Source of the DNA: Reticulitermes lucifugus
Taxonomy: Eukaryota; Arthropoda; Insecta; Blattodea; Rhinotermitidae
Reading direction: 5' to 3'
Length of the DNA stretch: 20,182 nucleotides
Assembly (NCBI GenBank): GCA_026260175.1
Contig: JAKCWW010002647.1
Span: forward strand, 1-20,182
In this document: one piece after another, positions 1-12,500 of the stretch
Layout: the number at the start of each line of letters is the position of its first letter
Position numbering within the stretch: position 1 is the stretch's first letter
Position numbers and translations under genes: made by a program
The notes under the pieces: generated by a model
The model's input: the letters and a program-made list of their open reading frames with translations, nothing else
The model's database searches: none
Told to the model about the DNA's origin: nothing

Positions 1-362
1 GTTTCCACGGGCGAAAATTCAAGTCTTTCTCTAACACCGTACGTATCGTGTGCCTCGACAGTTTTATTTAATGCCTACTTACTTCCCACCCACCCTGTAG
101 GTGGAGGTGAAAAGTTAAAACACACACTCCAGCCACTCTTCCTCCAGGGAACAGCTTCTGGTACCCACTGAATAGGAGGCTGGGTAGGTCGCAGAGCCAG
201 TCTGGATGCTATGAAGAATATAAAAATATCTTTCCTGTACTGGGGATTGAATGAGTATTCCTAGGGCACCCAGCCCTTAACCTACTGCACTAGCAGAGCT
301 GGATAACTAGTATGCTATTCTGTTTGTGATAACTATATTGGATCCTGTTACTTGATCAACAG
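1..362. other. 3' end of an intron upstream of exon A
   Basis: No coding exon is seen here. Most of the stretch (about 85-322) is a diverged SINE in reverse orientation, described separately. The intron ends at the CAG just before position 363. The upstream exon, which must end in phase 1, lies outside the window. Confidence 0.6.
85..322 (-). mobile_element. Diverged tRNA-derived SINE, family 1, reverse strand
   Basis: Read on the minus strand, this stretch follows the SINE at 19622-19920 in order. It has an A-box-like AGTGCAGTAGGTTAAGGGC, a degraded B box (ATTCAATCCC), then a CCAGCCT block, a GGGTACCAG block, a TTCCCTGGAGG block and finally CACCTCCACC. The matching parts of the better copy are AGTGCAGTTGGTTGAGG, GGTTCGATTCC, CTCAGCCT, GAGTACCAG, TTCCTGGGGGG and CACCTCCA. 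The copy is old and its limits are approximate. The element would be transcribed against the gene. Confidence 0.6.
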
Positions 363-521
363 GGTCATCCAATTCCCAGGATTCATTTCCAGCTCCTGGC
401 TCAAGTGGGACATCAATGGATGGTTACGGTTATGGTTACCCACCAGGTTCTACACCTGACTACAGTTCGCAACCAATGCAGCGACCAGCATCTCAAACGA
501 ACGCACCTTCCCCACATCCAG
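363..521 (+). CDS. osa: osa exon A (first coding exon in window)
   Basis: 159 bp between a CAG acceptor (360-362) and a G|GTAAGT donor (522). It begins with two bases completing a glycine codon and ends one base into the next codon (phase 1 to phase 1), so its length is a whole number of codons. The 53 residues include DGYGYGYPPGS and a Ser/Pro/Gln-rich end (QRPASQTNAPSPHP). This is the tyrosine/glycine/proline-rich linker composition typical of ARID1 proteins outside the ARID and BAF250_C domains. No catalytic or binding motif is expected. Read in another frame it gives a spurious ORF starting near 405. Confidence 0.82.
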
Positions 522-3500
522 GTAAGTGTGGTGGATTTGTATCTGTTGTTATTCCTTTCATTGGTGCTGGGTCAGGTTTGTAGCGTGAAGGCTGGACATG
601 GATGCTATGGCCAAGGGTGTGTTGTGTTTTAATGGGACATGGGCCCCGTTACTGAATCACGTTACTGTTACATTGCAGGATATTTTCTTGTTCTTTTACA
701 AAGGCAAGCAGCCAGTTTCATCCAGTTTTGGAGCAGAGTGGGGTAAAGTCTGTTCAAGTGATTCTGTATACAAGTTGTTGAAAATGGTAGAGTGTTCGCT
801 GTGACACGATTGTGTTGACTGCTGGTTTCAGGCTGATGTAGTCTGCTGACAGTCAGGGTCATAAAGGTACACTCTTTATAATGTGTATAATGGCTGATGT
901 TTCCTAGAACTGTGCTTAACACAGTTCACAGGTACAGGGGTGGGGAATCTTGCTTGCCAGTGGGTCAGTTTATCTCTTTGTTTTTCTTATTCTTCTTTGC
1001 GTGTTGTGTCTGTAATAAGGGGTGCTGATGATGGTGTATGTTACACTTGGGAACATTTTGGTTTCTTCATTTCCCCCATCATTTTTGTAGTACTTCAAAC
1101 AGAACTTGCAGTAACTGAATCTGTTTCTTTAATAAGGTGAAGTGGCCATGAGGCATGCACTTAGCTCGGTCTCATAGGGAAAGCCAATATTAGTGCAGTG
1201 AGGCTGTGCCATGGATGAGGTTGTTAGTCATCTGCCTCTTACTGCCTAAACACGGGTTCGGTCACACATCAGACCATGCAGGATTTATGGTGGATGAAGT
1301 GGCACCACAACAGATTGTTCTCTGAGTACCTCAGTTTTCCCCTTTCCACGTCATTCCACCACCGCTCCATATTTATTCGTTAATCTGTTACTTGTACTGT
1401 GTAACCTTAGCAGTTGCAGCTTCATTAAATAACAGGCTTGCCACCTTAGGATGCACCAGTTTCTGAAATGTTCTGCTCTGTTTTGGAATACTAGACAATG
1501 GACAAAGTTCAGAAACAGAATGGTGAATTTTTGTTTGTTGTCTGACAAACATAGGGTACCTATACACAGGTCACGTGATACATTCAGACAGCTGGAAATT
1601 TTATCAGACTCCGCATACGGCTTTATCATTTTTGCGTAAGAGATGAGATTTTTCACAATTGTTTCAAACACATATTGAAATACAAATATTTCACTGCCCC
1701 CTTTTTTTTTATGTTGGCTAAACTTTTCTTTGTTGTGAGAGCCATCTACCCATTTATGATAATTCAGTGTAAGTACTACACTGTGTCAGAAATATAAAAC
1801 CAGTTACTCTTTATACCAGACCAAACAAATTAGGTTGTGTGGTTGTGCCATTCGCATTTCTCATGAGGTATCGGTGTACTTTCATATATCCTGTCCAGCT
1901 TGTAGGCTGTTCTGTTCACAGGAATGTTGATGATAATTTCTGGTAGTGATAAGCACTTAAGAATGGTTGATGTAGCCCAGAGGAGGCTGGAGGCCAAGAG
2001 TGGCAAGCCACAAGTTTGTCATTCTCACCATGCATGGGATTTTTCTCTGTGGCTTTTGTGTTGTATCTGTCATGATTTGTGTCTCCTGGGATGTGACACT
2101 TTGTCACTGGGCATGTATTTCACAGGGATTTGAAGGAATGTACTACCTTTGAAATGTCAGGAACTGTAATCCCAGTGACAGTGTCACATCCCAGAAGATG
2201 TGAACCTTCAACTACACCGCTGCGAGAACCTCAAATCTCGCACAGTAATTATCGCATTTTACCCAGTGCTAGCTCACATGAATCTTAAAGTTTCCCAAAC
2301 AAATGGAACATGAAAGAGGAGGTAGATATGTTGGGAATGATCCAAGGCACTGAGAAGTGCTGTTACACAAACCAGGAATGAAGTGGGAAATATGTTTCCC
2401 ACACAGTCAGCACATAAGGAAGTATTTGTTACATATGGATAGCATTTAGAGCAGGGGTGTTGAACCCGTTATTGTGGGTTGGTTTATGGGTTGCACGTGT
2501 AAAAATCACAAAAAGTGTTATACCTAACTTCCTAAATTATTGTGCAGTCTTGACAGTACACATATAATTTACAAATGTGGCCATGGGCTGTGGGTTGGAC
2601 ACCCCTGATTTAGAGGGAGCTGGGTGGGAAAGTACACTTCCAGAAACTAGTTGGATGAAGTGTCATATTAGCCTGAAGGTATTCAGTTGCAAATGCTGGC
2701 ATTTGAGCAGCAGTACTTGTAACATTTGTCACTGCAGAGTTAGAGTAAATGGATAGATTATTTGTTCTTGAACAAGAATTTAAATGAATTTCGAGATGTG
2801 AGGATGCAGTGCACTTATTCTCCAACTTTGCCAATGTGTGTGTTGCACTTTGTAAACACCCTGCCCTACCGAGCGGTGGAGGTTCACCAGCAGGCGTAGG
2901 ACACAGACACAGAGGTTTTGCCTTGTTATTTTTGCAATTAATATTTGCATATTGGAGCTCGGGAAAGTTTAGTACAAAGCCTCCAGTGAGGAGAGGGCTC
3001 AAACCTTCTTCTTCTTGTATTTTATTGATCTGCTGTAGGGACATAAATATGCATTGGAGGAAAAATTCAATGAATATTTGAATACTGGAATGTCACCATT
3101 ACCATAGATAGTTGCTCATTACTGAAACAGCAGACGTAATCTGGGGCCAGTCTCTCTCTTAGAACTGCTTAATTAGCACTGCATTATTTTGCATTTTCAT
3201 CTTAGTTCATCAGACTTGGTTGTCCAGCCCGCTTGTGCTGTAGTGTATGATTTGCTCTGTTCATGTGAAACATGCGGTGTTGGATGCTTATTTTTAGCGG
3301 CTTATTTTCTGCTTTGCTTTAATTGACATTGAGTTGTCACATTTTCACGGCAGTGTAAGATGGGTGATTTACAGATACTTGCTTTACGGAAAGAGAATCT
3401 GAAAATGACGCACACAACATTGTGTATGCAAGTCATTGCTTATTTACCTCACTGCTAGGTGTGGGGGTGCCGAACCAAGGTGCGGGGGATAACATTAGCG

Positions 3501-6500
3501 TTTCCAACCCTTTTGACGACGTGGCGCCCAGTCAGTCTCAGAGGCCCAATTCGTACGGACCACCATATGGACATACTGGTGGCCCCCCTCGCCCCCAAGG
3601 TACGAGCTTGCTTGTCTGCCTGCTCACGCCTCTCGTGCACATTTAATGTCATTTTAATTGCTCGCATGTACACTTATGGATCGTTTTTAATATACTTCTA
3701 TACAGTGAGCTTCTATTGCTCTGTTTGTGCTGGCTTGTGTGAAGTATTCTCATTGGCTGTGTGTGTGGGAGGGGTCCTGTCGTAGTGTCTGATCTGTGTG
3801 GTCCTGTCCGCTAAGCACTTGCTGGTTTACCTCTTACTGTTTCTGCCCATATATTTGTTTGTTTTGCACTCTTATAAAGAACAACTGTGTGCTACGTTTT
3901 GTGAGTATTGACTGTCCTTTACAGTTTTGATCTGTGTGGTTGTCTTTTCTGGTACTTCTTGAAGCATTTCGTGGAGTGGAGCGCCTCTTAACTAAACTTG
4001 CATTACCTGTTTATAACCTTCACTTCTCTTCACAGGCTCCGTCTGTGAATATGAAAACCACAACGAAGCCTTCTGCTGCTGCTGTTGACAACATATTGAG
4101 AGTTTTGGAGTCAGGGCTGAGGCTTGTGTTAGAATATTGCCTCTGGTCAGGACAATTTCAGATGTTGCCCATTCTCAGAGCTGGTCATACAAAATTCCAA
4201 ATTCACATACAATTAAAATATAAATCTAGATATCACATTTCTACCGTGTTTTTATTTTACGTCTAACTAAATGTAACTTATATGTAAGTTTCATTCTTTT
4301 GTTAATATTATACCACACAAAATTTTAGAATTGCATTATGTAATAGTGTTCCACCTCAGAAGCTTGTGTGGAAATTTTATTGTTGGTAGGAAATTAAATT
4401 GGAGCTGAAATCAGATTGCTTTTGTGTTGTGATGTCATGAATTTTGGTTTGTGCTCGCTAATTCTCGATCATTTGCCACTGCTGTACCTTGTAGTTGTTT
4501 AAATGGTTGCTAAGCAACAAGATAGTCGTGAACAGATTATTGTACAGTTATGGTTACAGGACAGCCATGCTTGGAACACAGAGAAACAAACATTGCTGAA
4601 TGGAACGATTTTATATGTACAAACATTGATGAAAAATGTTCCAGTGGAGTGAGTGATTGTAGTTCAGTTCTGACGGTTTATGGTGATGGTGTATTATACA
4701 TAGGATCATAAGGTTTCTGGGCTGCGTCTGTTGTCTTTATTATAAAAAGAACACATTTTGAGAGTTGGATCTGTTTCCATCATCAGGGGAAATGGTGGGG
4801 AGGCACCTACAGAGTTGTCTGACAGAATTTTCAGTCATTAGGCGGTGCATATGTCGTAAAGTATTGATGTTCTTCATTATTTGGGAGCAATAAAACTGTC
4901 ATGGATATCAGAATCCATTTTTATTGTAACATGCCTGTTGGGTTCCAAGAACTTACAAAATACCAGTAATAAAAATGTAAAAGACCTCAAAAGGCAGCTG
5001 CAGCAATATTTGAAACAGCTTAATAACACCAACTGATGTAAAATTTTAAACAGCATTTTTTGTACTTTATTTTTCCAAAATTGAGCAATGCTAGGAACAT
5101 TATCTCCGTTGTGATCAGTGATACAAAAGTATTGTTCAGATGTAGTCTTATGGTACTACCTTTACAATTGGCAATGATTTGCTGGCCTGTGGGTTGGATG
5201 GCTGTTGTGTTTGGTGGAAGGAATTTAACGTTGGTAAAATCACTGGATGAGTCCAGAAATGAAAGACAGCTTGACTGAGTTGAGAGTGATCTGTGCAATA
5301 GCTGACAAGTGTGGGAAGCTGATGAGTCAACCATGTGGTCACATGATTCACTGGAACCATTCTTGGAAGTTTGAAACAGTCATTTTAAAATGGGTGGTGA
5401 TGGAAGTTTAGAATCCCAACCATTGTGGCGCACAAACTTTGATACTCTGCCATATATAGGCTGTTGAACCGACGGAATGTCAAGTGATTGACGACAGCTC
5501 ATTCTGTTCAATGCACACAAGTAGTCACCTCCAGCCAAGGATGAGAACAAATCAGGTGTGCCCAAAACGTGTTCTTACCTGAATATGAGGCGGTGGACAG
5601 AGTCCAGAAACCCAATTGTGCTGTGAGCTTTTATAGCTTGGCATTAAATGTAAAGTGGTAAAGGGCTGAACATGGGAGACGTAATTTCTGTGGAATTGTA
5701 GTGCAAAAACTATTTGCATGTCTAAACAGACAGGAGGAGACGTGTGGTCATTTAGTTAATTAATCACTGAAAGCACAGTGGTAACTATATGTACTACCCA
5801 TTTTAAGACTAGAAACTCCGCATTCTGTCCACAGAATGTGTTTATATGTTTGTGTGATACTTAACAATAAAGTGATCATTTCCTGAAGTGAAGTGGTTGG
5901 TGTTTGTAATGGAGACAGTGTGTTCTGTCTAAGAGTTATTGCTTAGTTGAACTTCAGTATTGAAAGGGTGAAATGTGTAAAGATGCTCCTAGCAGAAGGG
6001 AAACAATAGTCACAGTTTAATCCGTGTATGTAGGAGGTATTTAAGATGAAGGCATGGATTGAGGTTGTGGGTAACTACTGATGTGTGTAACTTCCATGAG
6101 AACGTTAAGATTCGGACAGCATAAATAATAAAGCCAGCATGGGAAAGTAATGGAAGTTTGTGATGTCAACATGCAGTCTGCAGTGTTGCCACATAACTAA
6201 CAGAGCAGTGACACTTTAACCACTCAAGTGCATGTTCTCCTGTTTCTTCATTGTACTTTTGATTCATCTCTTCCCACCGAAGCTCCAGACTGCAGCGAAG
6301 CAGAATATTGGGCTGGCATGCCTACACTCACAGCTTATAATTATAATGATGTTGACAGGGATGCAGCAAGGCTACCAGGGCCAAGGAGGTTACACACAGT
6401 ACCAGGACCAGTATGCAAGGGGAACACCAGGCAGTATGGGACAAGATTTTAACCAGCAGTACCCTCCTAGCACTACATACCCACCAAACAGGCCCATTTA

Positions 6501-9500
6501 TCCACCTTATGGGCCAGAAGGAGACAGGTATGGTCTGCTTGGATGTTATTACAATAAAGTACTGTATATGACTGAATGGTATGTAGCCTTTCTTGCAGTT
6601 GGCAGTTTCTTTGCTAATTTCCAGAGCCATTGCTTACACTGTCTGCACTGTGCTGTTTTGGTTTCTATGACAGTTTGATCCCTGGCTACTTCTTCAAGTG
6701 CAGAATTTATTTGGACATTCGTGGCATAACACACAATTTTTATGTAAAAATTGTCATAATTGTCATAAATTTATGTATGTCTTCACATAAAGTGTTTGTT
6801 ATTTTTTTGTCAGATTTTAAATGAATTAAATTTCTTTGACAGATTTTAATAAAAGTCCCCATGATAATTTCATGAACATCCATCCTGTGGGAGCAGAGTT
6901 GTTCCATGCATAGACAGACTGATATGATGAAGCTGACAGTTGCTTTTACAGTTATTTTATATACACTCCTAAAAAGACATTCCTTGTTCGTAGACTGCTG
7001 TAAGAGTTGTCAGAGTATGTAAAGAGCAGAGTTGTAACACCCTGCACATGATCATAATGTTGTAGTGTCTTCATAAACTCGCAGGCAGAAGGCTTCTGAC
7101 AGTTTACTTGTATGGGGAAGTTACGATGTCAGAAGCCTTTCACAGAGCGTAGGAAAGGGTTAGAATACTTTTCTCTGTTTGTAGGTACAATCAAGGTGCT
7201 GCTAGCAACCAGCCATCACCAAGCATGCAGCAAGGTAGTGCACAGGACCCTTACAATAGGTACATGGGGGGGCCTACTCAGCCCCCTGGCTACCCAGCAC
7301 GTACGGGGTATGGCGGACCTCCTGGGCCACCTGCTGCACCGCCCAATCAACAACAGTCCGGACCCCCAGCAGGGTATCCTGGTCAGCAAGAATATTACCG
7401 TCAAGATCAGGTAAGCATTTGAAGATTGTGTGATTAGAATGTTTGCTGCGAGATGTGCAAGCATGCCACATGGCTGCCAACTTGCTGGTAGCAGTATTTC
7501 TGCTGAACTTTTTCATGGCAAAATTTAATTTTTCTTGGACAGAGCCACTGCAGATTTCTGTTATACATTGTCAGCAGTGTGAGGCCCAAGTGCTGTGAAA
7601 CAGGATTGTTCCTGTTCGTGGGTCCAGTTGTGATCAATCTGAAATGATGTCAGTTTTCCAAAATTAGAAATCTGCAAGAATTTGTTTATGTGCTGTCGTT
7701 TGAATAGAATTATGTGCATGGTTGTTTGTGGTTGGCAGCTGTGCCCAAGTCCATGCTTGCGTAACTTTATTTTTGCATCGTCTGTCTGTCTTTGGGTAGA
7801 GCATGAGTATTGTTATTATTGGTCAGTACTGTTGTGAGATGCTATTTTCTGTAGTGTTGTTGAGTTTCTATGAAGGTTATTTTACGCATTTAATTTGATA
7901 GAGCCATTACATTTCTTTTGATTTCAACAAGTATGAGTGTTGGGAAGTGTAGCTGCCGAGTGGTATCATGGTCATTTCCTGCTGAACACATAAAGAGATA
8001 CAGATTGCAGTCTTTTGAGATATGATGCTCTGTCATTGGATGAGTATTTTCCTACATTTTGAAGGATTGCAGTGCCATCGGAATGTCAGGAGTTACTCGT
8101 CCAACTACGTGGTGTCACATCTCAGAAGACAGAGCCTTTAGCAACGCTACTATGAGGACCTCATGTATCTTGTAAGGAGATGTGTGAACACCCAATCTTA
8201 AACTGTGTCATTAGTTTATTTTCTGAGCCTAGATAGTGAACTTCATATCAGACTTTCACATTCAGAGTAACATTTCCTATCCCAAACTAAATGAAGTACC
8301 TCAAGTATATTAAGAGTTTGTAAACCAAACTCTGGTAGTTTGTGGTAACTTGGTGGTTGGGGGTTCTAAACTTGAGAGTCTTCACAGTTTTGTCTTGTGA
8401 TCTTTGTGTAGTTAGAAGTATCATGAAAAGCTTGACCTTGGTGTTAGTGGAAACAGAAAGGCGTAGAACCTCAGCAACGGTGAACAAGTCAGTTTCAGAG
8501 TTGGAGACACTGTGGGCTACCTCTGATGATGAAAAGCTCCTAGGTACTGATACTCACTACACAGCCCATGGTTTTTGTTTTTGTGCAGTACTCAAAATTT
8601 GCATTCAGTAGACCAGTGAAACCATGTTCCATTTACTGGATAAGGGCATTTTGACAGTATAATTTTTATCTGGGAGATGCGACATACGTCTGGTCATTTG
8701 TTGTGTGAGGCAGAAAGGATCATCCGGTTCACTGGATAATTCTATTATGGTTGGCAAAACCTGTCACTGTTTGGACCAGTTGTCACTCCGACAGACTTAT
8801 GGATCCATGGAATCTATGTATGTATGTATGAGGCAAGTTTTACTAAGCTGAAGTACGCCAAACACCAACGCAGAGCCACGGTCACACTTTTGTGATGGAA
8901 TATCGCCTGTGATTTGCTGTTTCAAAGCAAGCAGTAAATATAGAAAGTATTTTGAGCAGTTCAGGATAGCAGCAATCATCACTCATTCCATCAGTAATTA
9001 GTGTTTACTTCCATTTTTATTATAAACTTCGTAGTCTGTGTTACATTTTTTAATTGAAATGTCAATGCCTGTTGCTGCCTGACGTAGCACACTGTAAATT
9101 TGTCACTGGGCCTCAGTTGATTTCTGGTAAGTACCACCAAGACAGTGGAAATTTGTTTATGGGCCTCTATTAATTTCTAGTGTATACCAACAGTGTAGAG
9201 TTTAAGACATTTTTCTTGGTTGTTTCATCTCTCCTTGCTTATATATAATTTTTTTTGTTTAACTAGCAGTTTTGACTTTAAACTGTTCTGAGATTGCAGA
9301 ACGTTTATTGTCGAAACAAGACATCACACAGATTGCATGAAAATTCAATTAATATACGTGAACTACATGCGGTAGAAAGCCAGTATCTAAGCATTGTCCG
9401 GACCAGAATTATGCAGGCCTAGTGAAACTTGCCTCATGAGCTCTGTCAAATGTAAATTTTTTGTGACTAGGTCATTGTTCTTATGTTATATTGTTAGGGT

Positions 9501-12500
9501 TAATCGGTGTTTGGTGGAATCCATATAGGTTTTACGAAACATACCAAACTCTCATGACGCTTACCCAACACTTATGGCTTGTTTCTGTCTTTAATTCTAC
9601 AAGTATTGTATTTTAATCAATATTTCATATGGGATGCACAACGAATTATGCGATATTAAATAAAAAGGATCATAATACATTTTGATTTACACTAGCCTTT
9701 ATCAGTGATTGATTGCTTGTTATTATTATTTCTTTCCTCTTGTACAAGCTTAAGTTGTAACTTCTACTCTAATGGTAATGTTGATTTTGTAGATGCCCCA
9801 GTCTGTTAGTTTCTCGACTTCGCAGCTTGCTCGCCAGCTTGTGGCACCCCAATCCCCCATCAAATCTTCGTATCAAGTACGTTTCAGAGTCAAGTTAAAT
9901 AAAATCCTAACCTTAAGTGGTGGTGGTCTGACTAACCTGAGGGGAAGTGGGGCCTGTTGCCTGCTGTCTTTGTAGCTATAGTAGTTATTCACACCTGATG
10001 CAGTGTCTTCAGTTGCTTATTGAATGCTTTAAAACTAGCATGCCATTTATTTCCTTTCCGATAATCATTTGGTTTTATGTACTTCGATCAGAAATTTTGC
10101 GTTGTACAAGTGTGAATAATAAAATATTCACCATTTCAAAGATTCAGGTCTTTACGGTATGTGATGCTGTGTCCCTCGGTGAGTTTCAAAGTCACTGAAG
10201 TCCTTCGTAATGTGAGGAGGACCTGTTGCCAGTGGCACGGTGTCACATCCCAGAAGATGTGCATGTTCAACAACACTGCTGTCAAATTTCAGATCTTGCA
10301 TGGGTCCATTTGGTTTGCATCCTTTTCTGTCTGTGCATTCTCTTAACACAGCTGTGTCACTTAGGAGAGCGTGGGAAGTTGGGTCACTTCTGCTTGTCGT
10401 GCCTCTCTGGTGTAGAATAGAATGCCAACTGGAAACATGAAGTGTGCTGACATGATGAGGCATAAGTTCATATCCTTGGTTTTGTTGCATGTAGTTGAAG
10501 CTTGTGTGTTTCATTTTTAACCTTTTTACTGCGGACTTGAAGGTTTTATTTATGGAGCCCGTGTGTTGATCACTGGTGCATGTTGAGGTATCTTGTTACT
10601 GGTGAAAGGGTTGTAAACTGTACGTGGACATGAAACACTGTTGACACAGATTTGTGCCTGACTGGTTTTTTTTTTGTAAGCAGTAAGTTGCGTTTGTAAT
10701 TTTTTTATCAGATTCTGCATTTTCAGGATTAAATTTACTGAAGATGATAGCTGACACATCAGCATACCTGCAGCACAACAGACTGTGGCATAAATAAGTG
10801 GATGGTAGTGCAGGTTGAAGTCTCGTTTATGGTATCTCTGTGGCCTGTTATTTTTTATGTAGTACCATAAAATAATATTCTTAATGTAGGTGAACACTAT
10901 TTGATGATGCAGTACCAAAAGGTAGTCTCATCCATTGTTTCATCCAGAAAGAGAATGTATAAGTATGGGAAATTTTATGAATTGATTGACAGATGCACCT
11001 TGCTGTTAATAGTGATAGGATTTCACTGTGTTTTTATCTCTTACTTCATCATCTTAGGCACAGAATATCGATTTCCTGTCAGACTCTGTCACCATCTGAT
11101 TGTGTTTGTGTGGTCCATTTGTGCCCTCATCTCACATTTCTTCCCAGCGACATGTTTTTTTCTTTCCACTGTCATGTTTGACAAGCTTTATAAATACAAA
11201 CATTTAAAACTGTACTGACGGTCAATTGATTTGTGAAGCAGCAGGTTTACCCTGGCCAGCAGCCCCCAGCTGCAGGAGGTCCTGGCACACAGATGTATCC
11301 TGGGAGTCCACCCAGCAAGACCATGCCTCCACCAACACAACATCCTCGGAGGCATCCGGACTTTGCGAAAGAACAACAGCCTTATCCGCCTTACCAGCAG
11401 AGGCCTGCACTTTATGGTGAGTCATGTGAATTTCAACTGCAGGCTGTTGCAGGCTGCCATATTAATACTAATGGCAGGTAACTGGTCTCCTGCTTCTTGA
11501 TTTTATTTCTTTAATTGTGGTTAATGTAACGGTGCTTTCAGTTGCGAAGTTTTTGTAGCATTGAATGGTAGTATGATGGTGAGTGACGGACTGGAATGTA
11601 TGCAGACGGATGTCCTCATGGTCTGCAATGTGTTCAAAAGAACTGAAGAAAATTACATAAAGGTCAGTGATTTGAACCGAGGACCTTCCAGGCATGAAGC
11701 CAGACTGCAGTTTTGCACTTATGTTTTTCCTATAGTTGCCAGTCGGAACAGAGATAATTACTGTTTGTGTCATTTTATTGTGAAAAGTTGTATGTAGTGT
11801 ATTGCCATTAGATATTGGTGGCTGGTGCATCTGTTGAAAACTAACAGAAGTTACATCTGTAAGATGTCTGTAAGTTTAAAATTCACATACAGAAAGGCAG
11901 TTTCAGAAGATGCTAAAGCTGTTTGCCATTTTCATGCATTTGGATGGCTAGGAGAGATGTCTTCTTCGCAATTCTTCTGGGATGTGACGCTGTGTTGTTG
12001 GTTTTTTTTCCCCCCCGACATTTCAAAGAGTAAATTCCTTCAGCTGCTGGGAAATACCAAGTGACACATCGTCACATCCCAGAAAAACTTGAATCTTCAG
12101 CAACACTTAAGATTTCACATAATGTTTAACAGTTAAAAAGGTCAACTGGTTAATGCTGTTTGCAGAAGTAATTGCTGTTTATTGGAAGAGCTGAATGAAA
12201 CACAGATACACTTTGTAGGAAAAGTGCGGACAGTTTGAATGTTATGCCTCATGGGTACATATAATAACCGCTGAGCTTTACTCCATCAAAGAATACACTT
12301 TGTACTGCTGCAGAATAGCAGGCTGGTGCAGGTAGGCAGGCACCAAGCAAAGTGGTGTGTTTTACAGATTCATTACAAAGGTAAAGTATCACCAGACTGT
12401 TTGGAAGTGTATGAAGGCTGCAACATTTGAAAGACTTCAAACATGATTTATTCCTTTCAGGATGGACGAGCAACAATTCATTTCGTGGACCATTCCCTGG

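Larger units (their letters stand above)
522..3458 (+). other. Intron A-B (2.9 kb) with several repeats
   Basis: This GT-AG intron runs between phase-1 exons. It holds a family-2 SINE (1192-1400), one copy of the inverted-end repeat (2071-2243) and a hAT-type MITE (2452-2607). The remaining sequence (522-1190, 1400-2070, 2610-3458) shows no exon with Osa-like composition and no recognisable gene. Reverse-strand open frames at 1351-1671 and 2610-3044 look like chance or repeat-derived reading frames. Confidence 0.75.
3600..6358 (+). other. Intron B-C (2.76 kb) with a broken transposase
   Basis: This GT-AG intron contains the pogo/Tigger-like relic at 5020-5334 on the minus strand and a 13-bp palindrome at 4506-4518. 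Elsewhere it is AT-rich with no exon candidate that keeps the Osa frame. Region 4680-4800 and the minus-strand open frame at 5380-5565 may belong to further transposon debris, but I could not identify them. Confidence 0.7.
7411..9792 (+). other. Intron D-E (2.4 kb)
   Basis: GT-AG intron, phase 0. It holds a copy of the inverted-end repeat (8001-8172), a short ATGT microsatellite (about 8816-8831) and a degenerate two-copy tandem repeat (9090-9203). The rest shows no exon or gene that I can support. If exon E is skipped, the intron extends to 11241. Confidence 0.7.

Noticed and set aside
2610..3044. Minus-strand 144-codon open frame as a gene
   Set aside because: No domain, no supporting splice structure, and it runs into the hAT MITE target site; most likely chance.
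4036..4150. An extra osa exon after the excellent acceptor CACTTCTCTTCACAG at 4021-4035
   Set aside because: In the phase left by exon B it reaches TGA within about 17 codons, no convincing donor follows, and the other frame does not look like Osa. A decoy acceptor or poison exon cannot be excluded.
5380..5565. Minus-strand 61-codon frame as part of the Tigger-like transposase
   Set aside because: It lies in the right place, but I see no transposase motif in it.
6296..6358. A longer exon C starting at 6296
   Set aside because: The frame is open, but the added residues are hydrophobic (IIIMMLTG) and unlike the Gly/Pro/Gln-rich linker.
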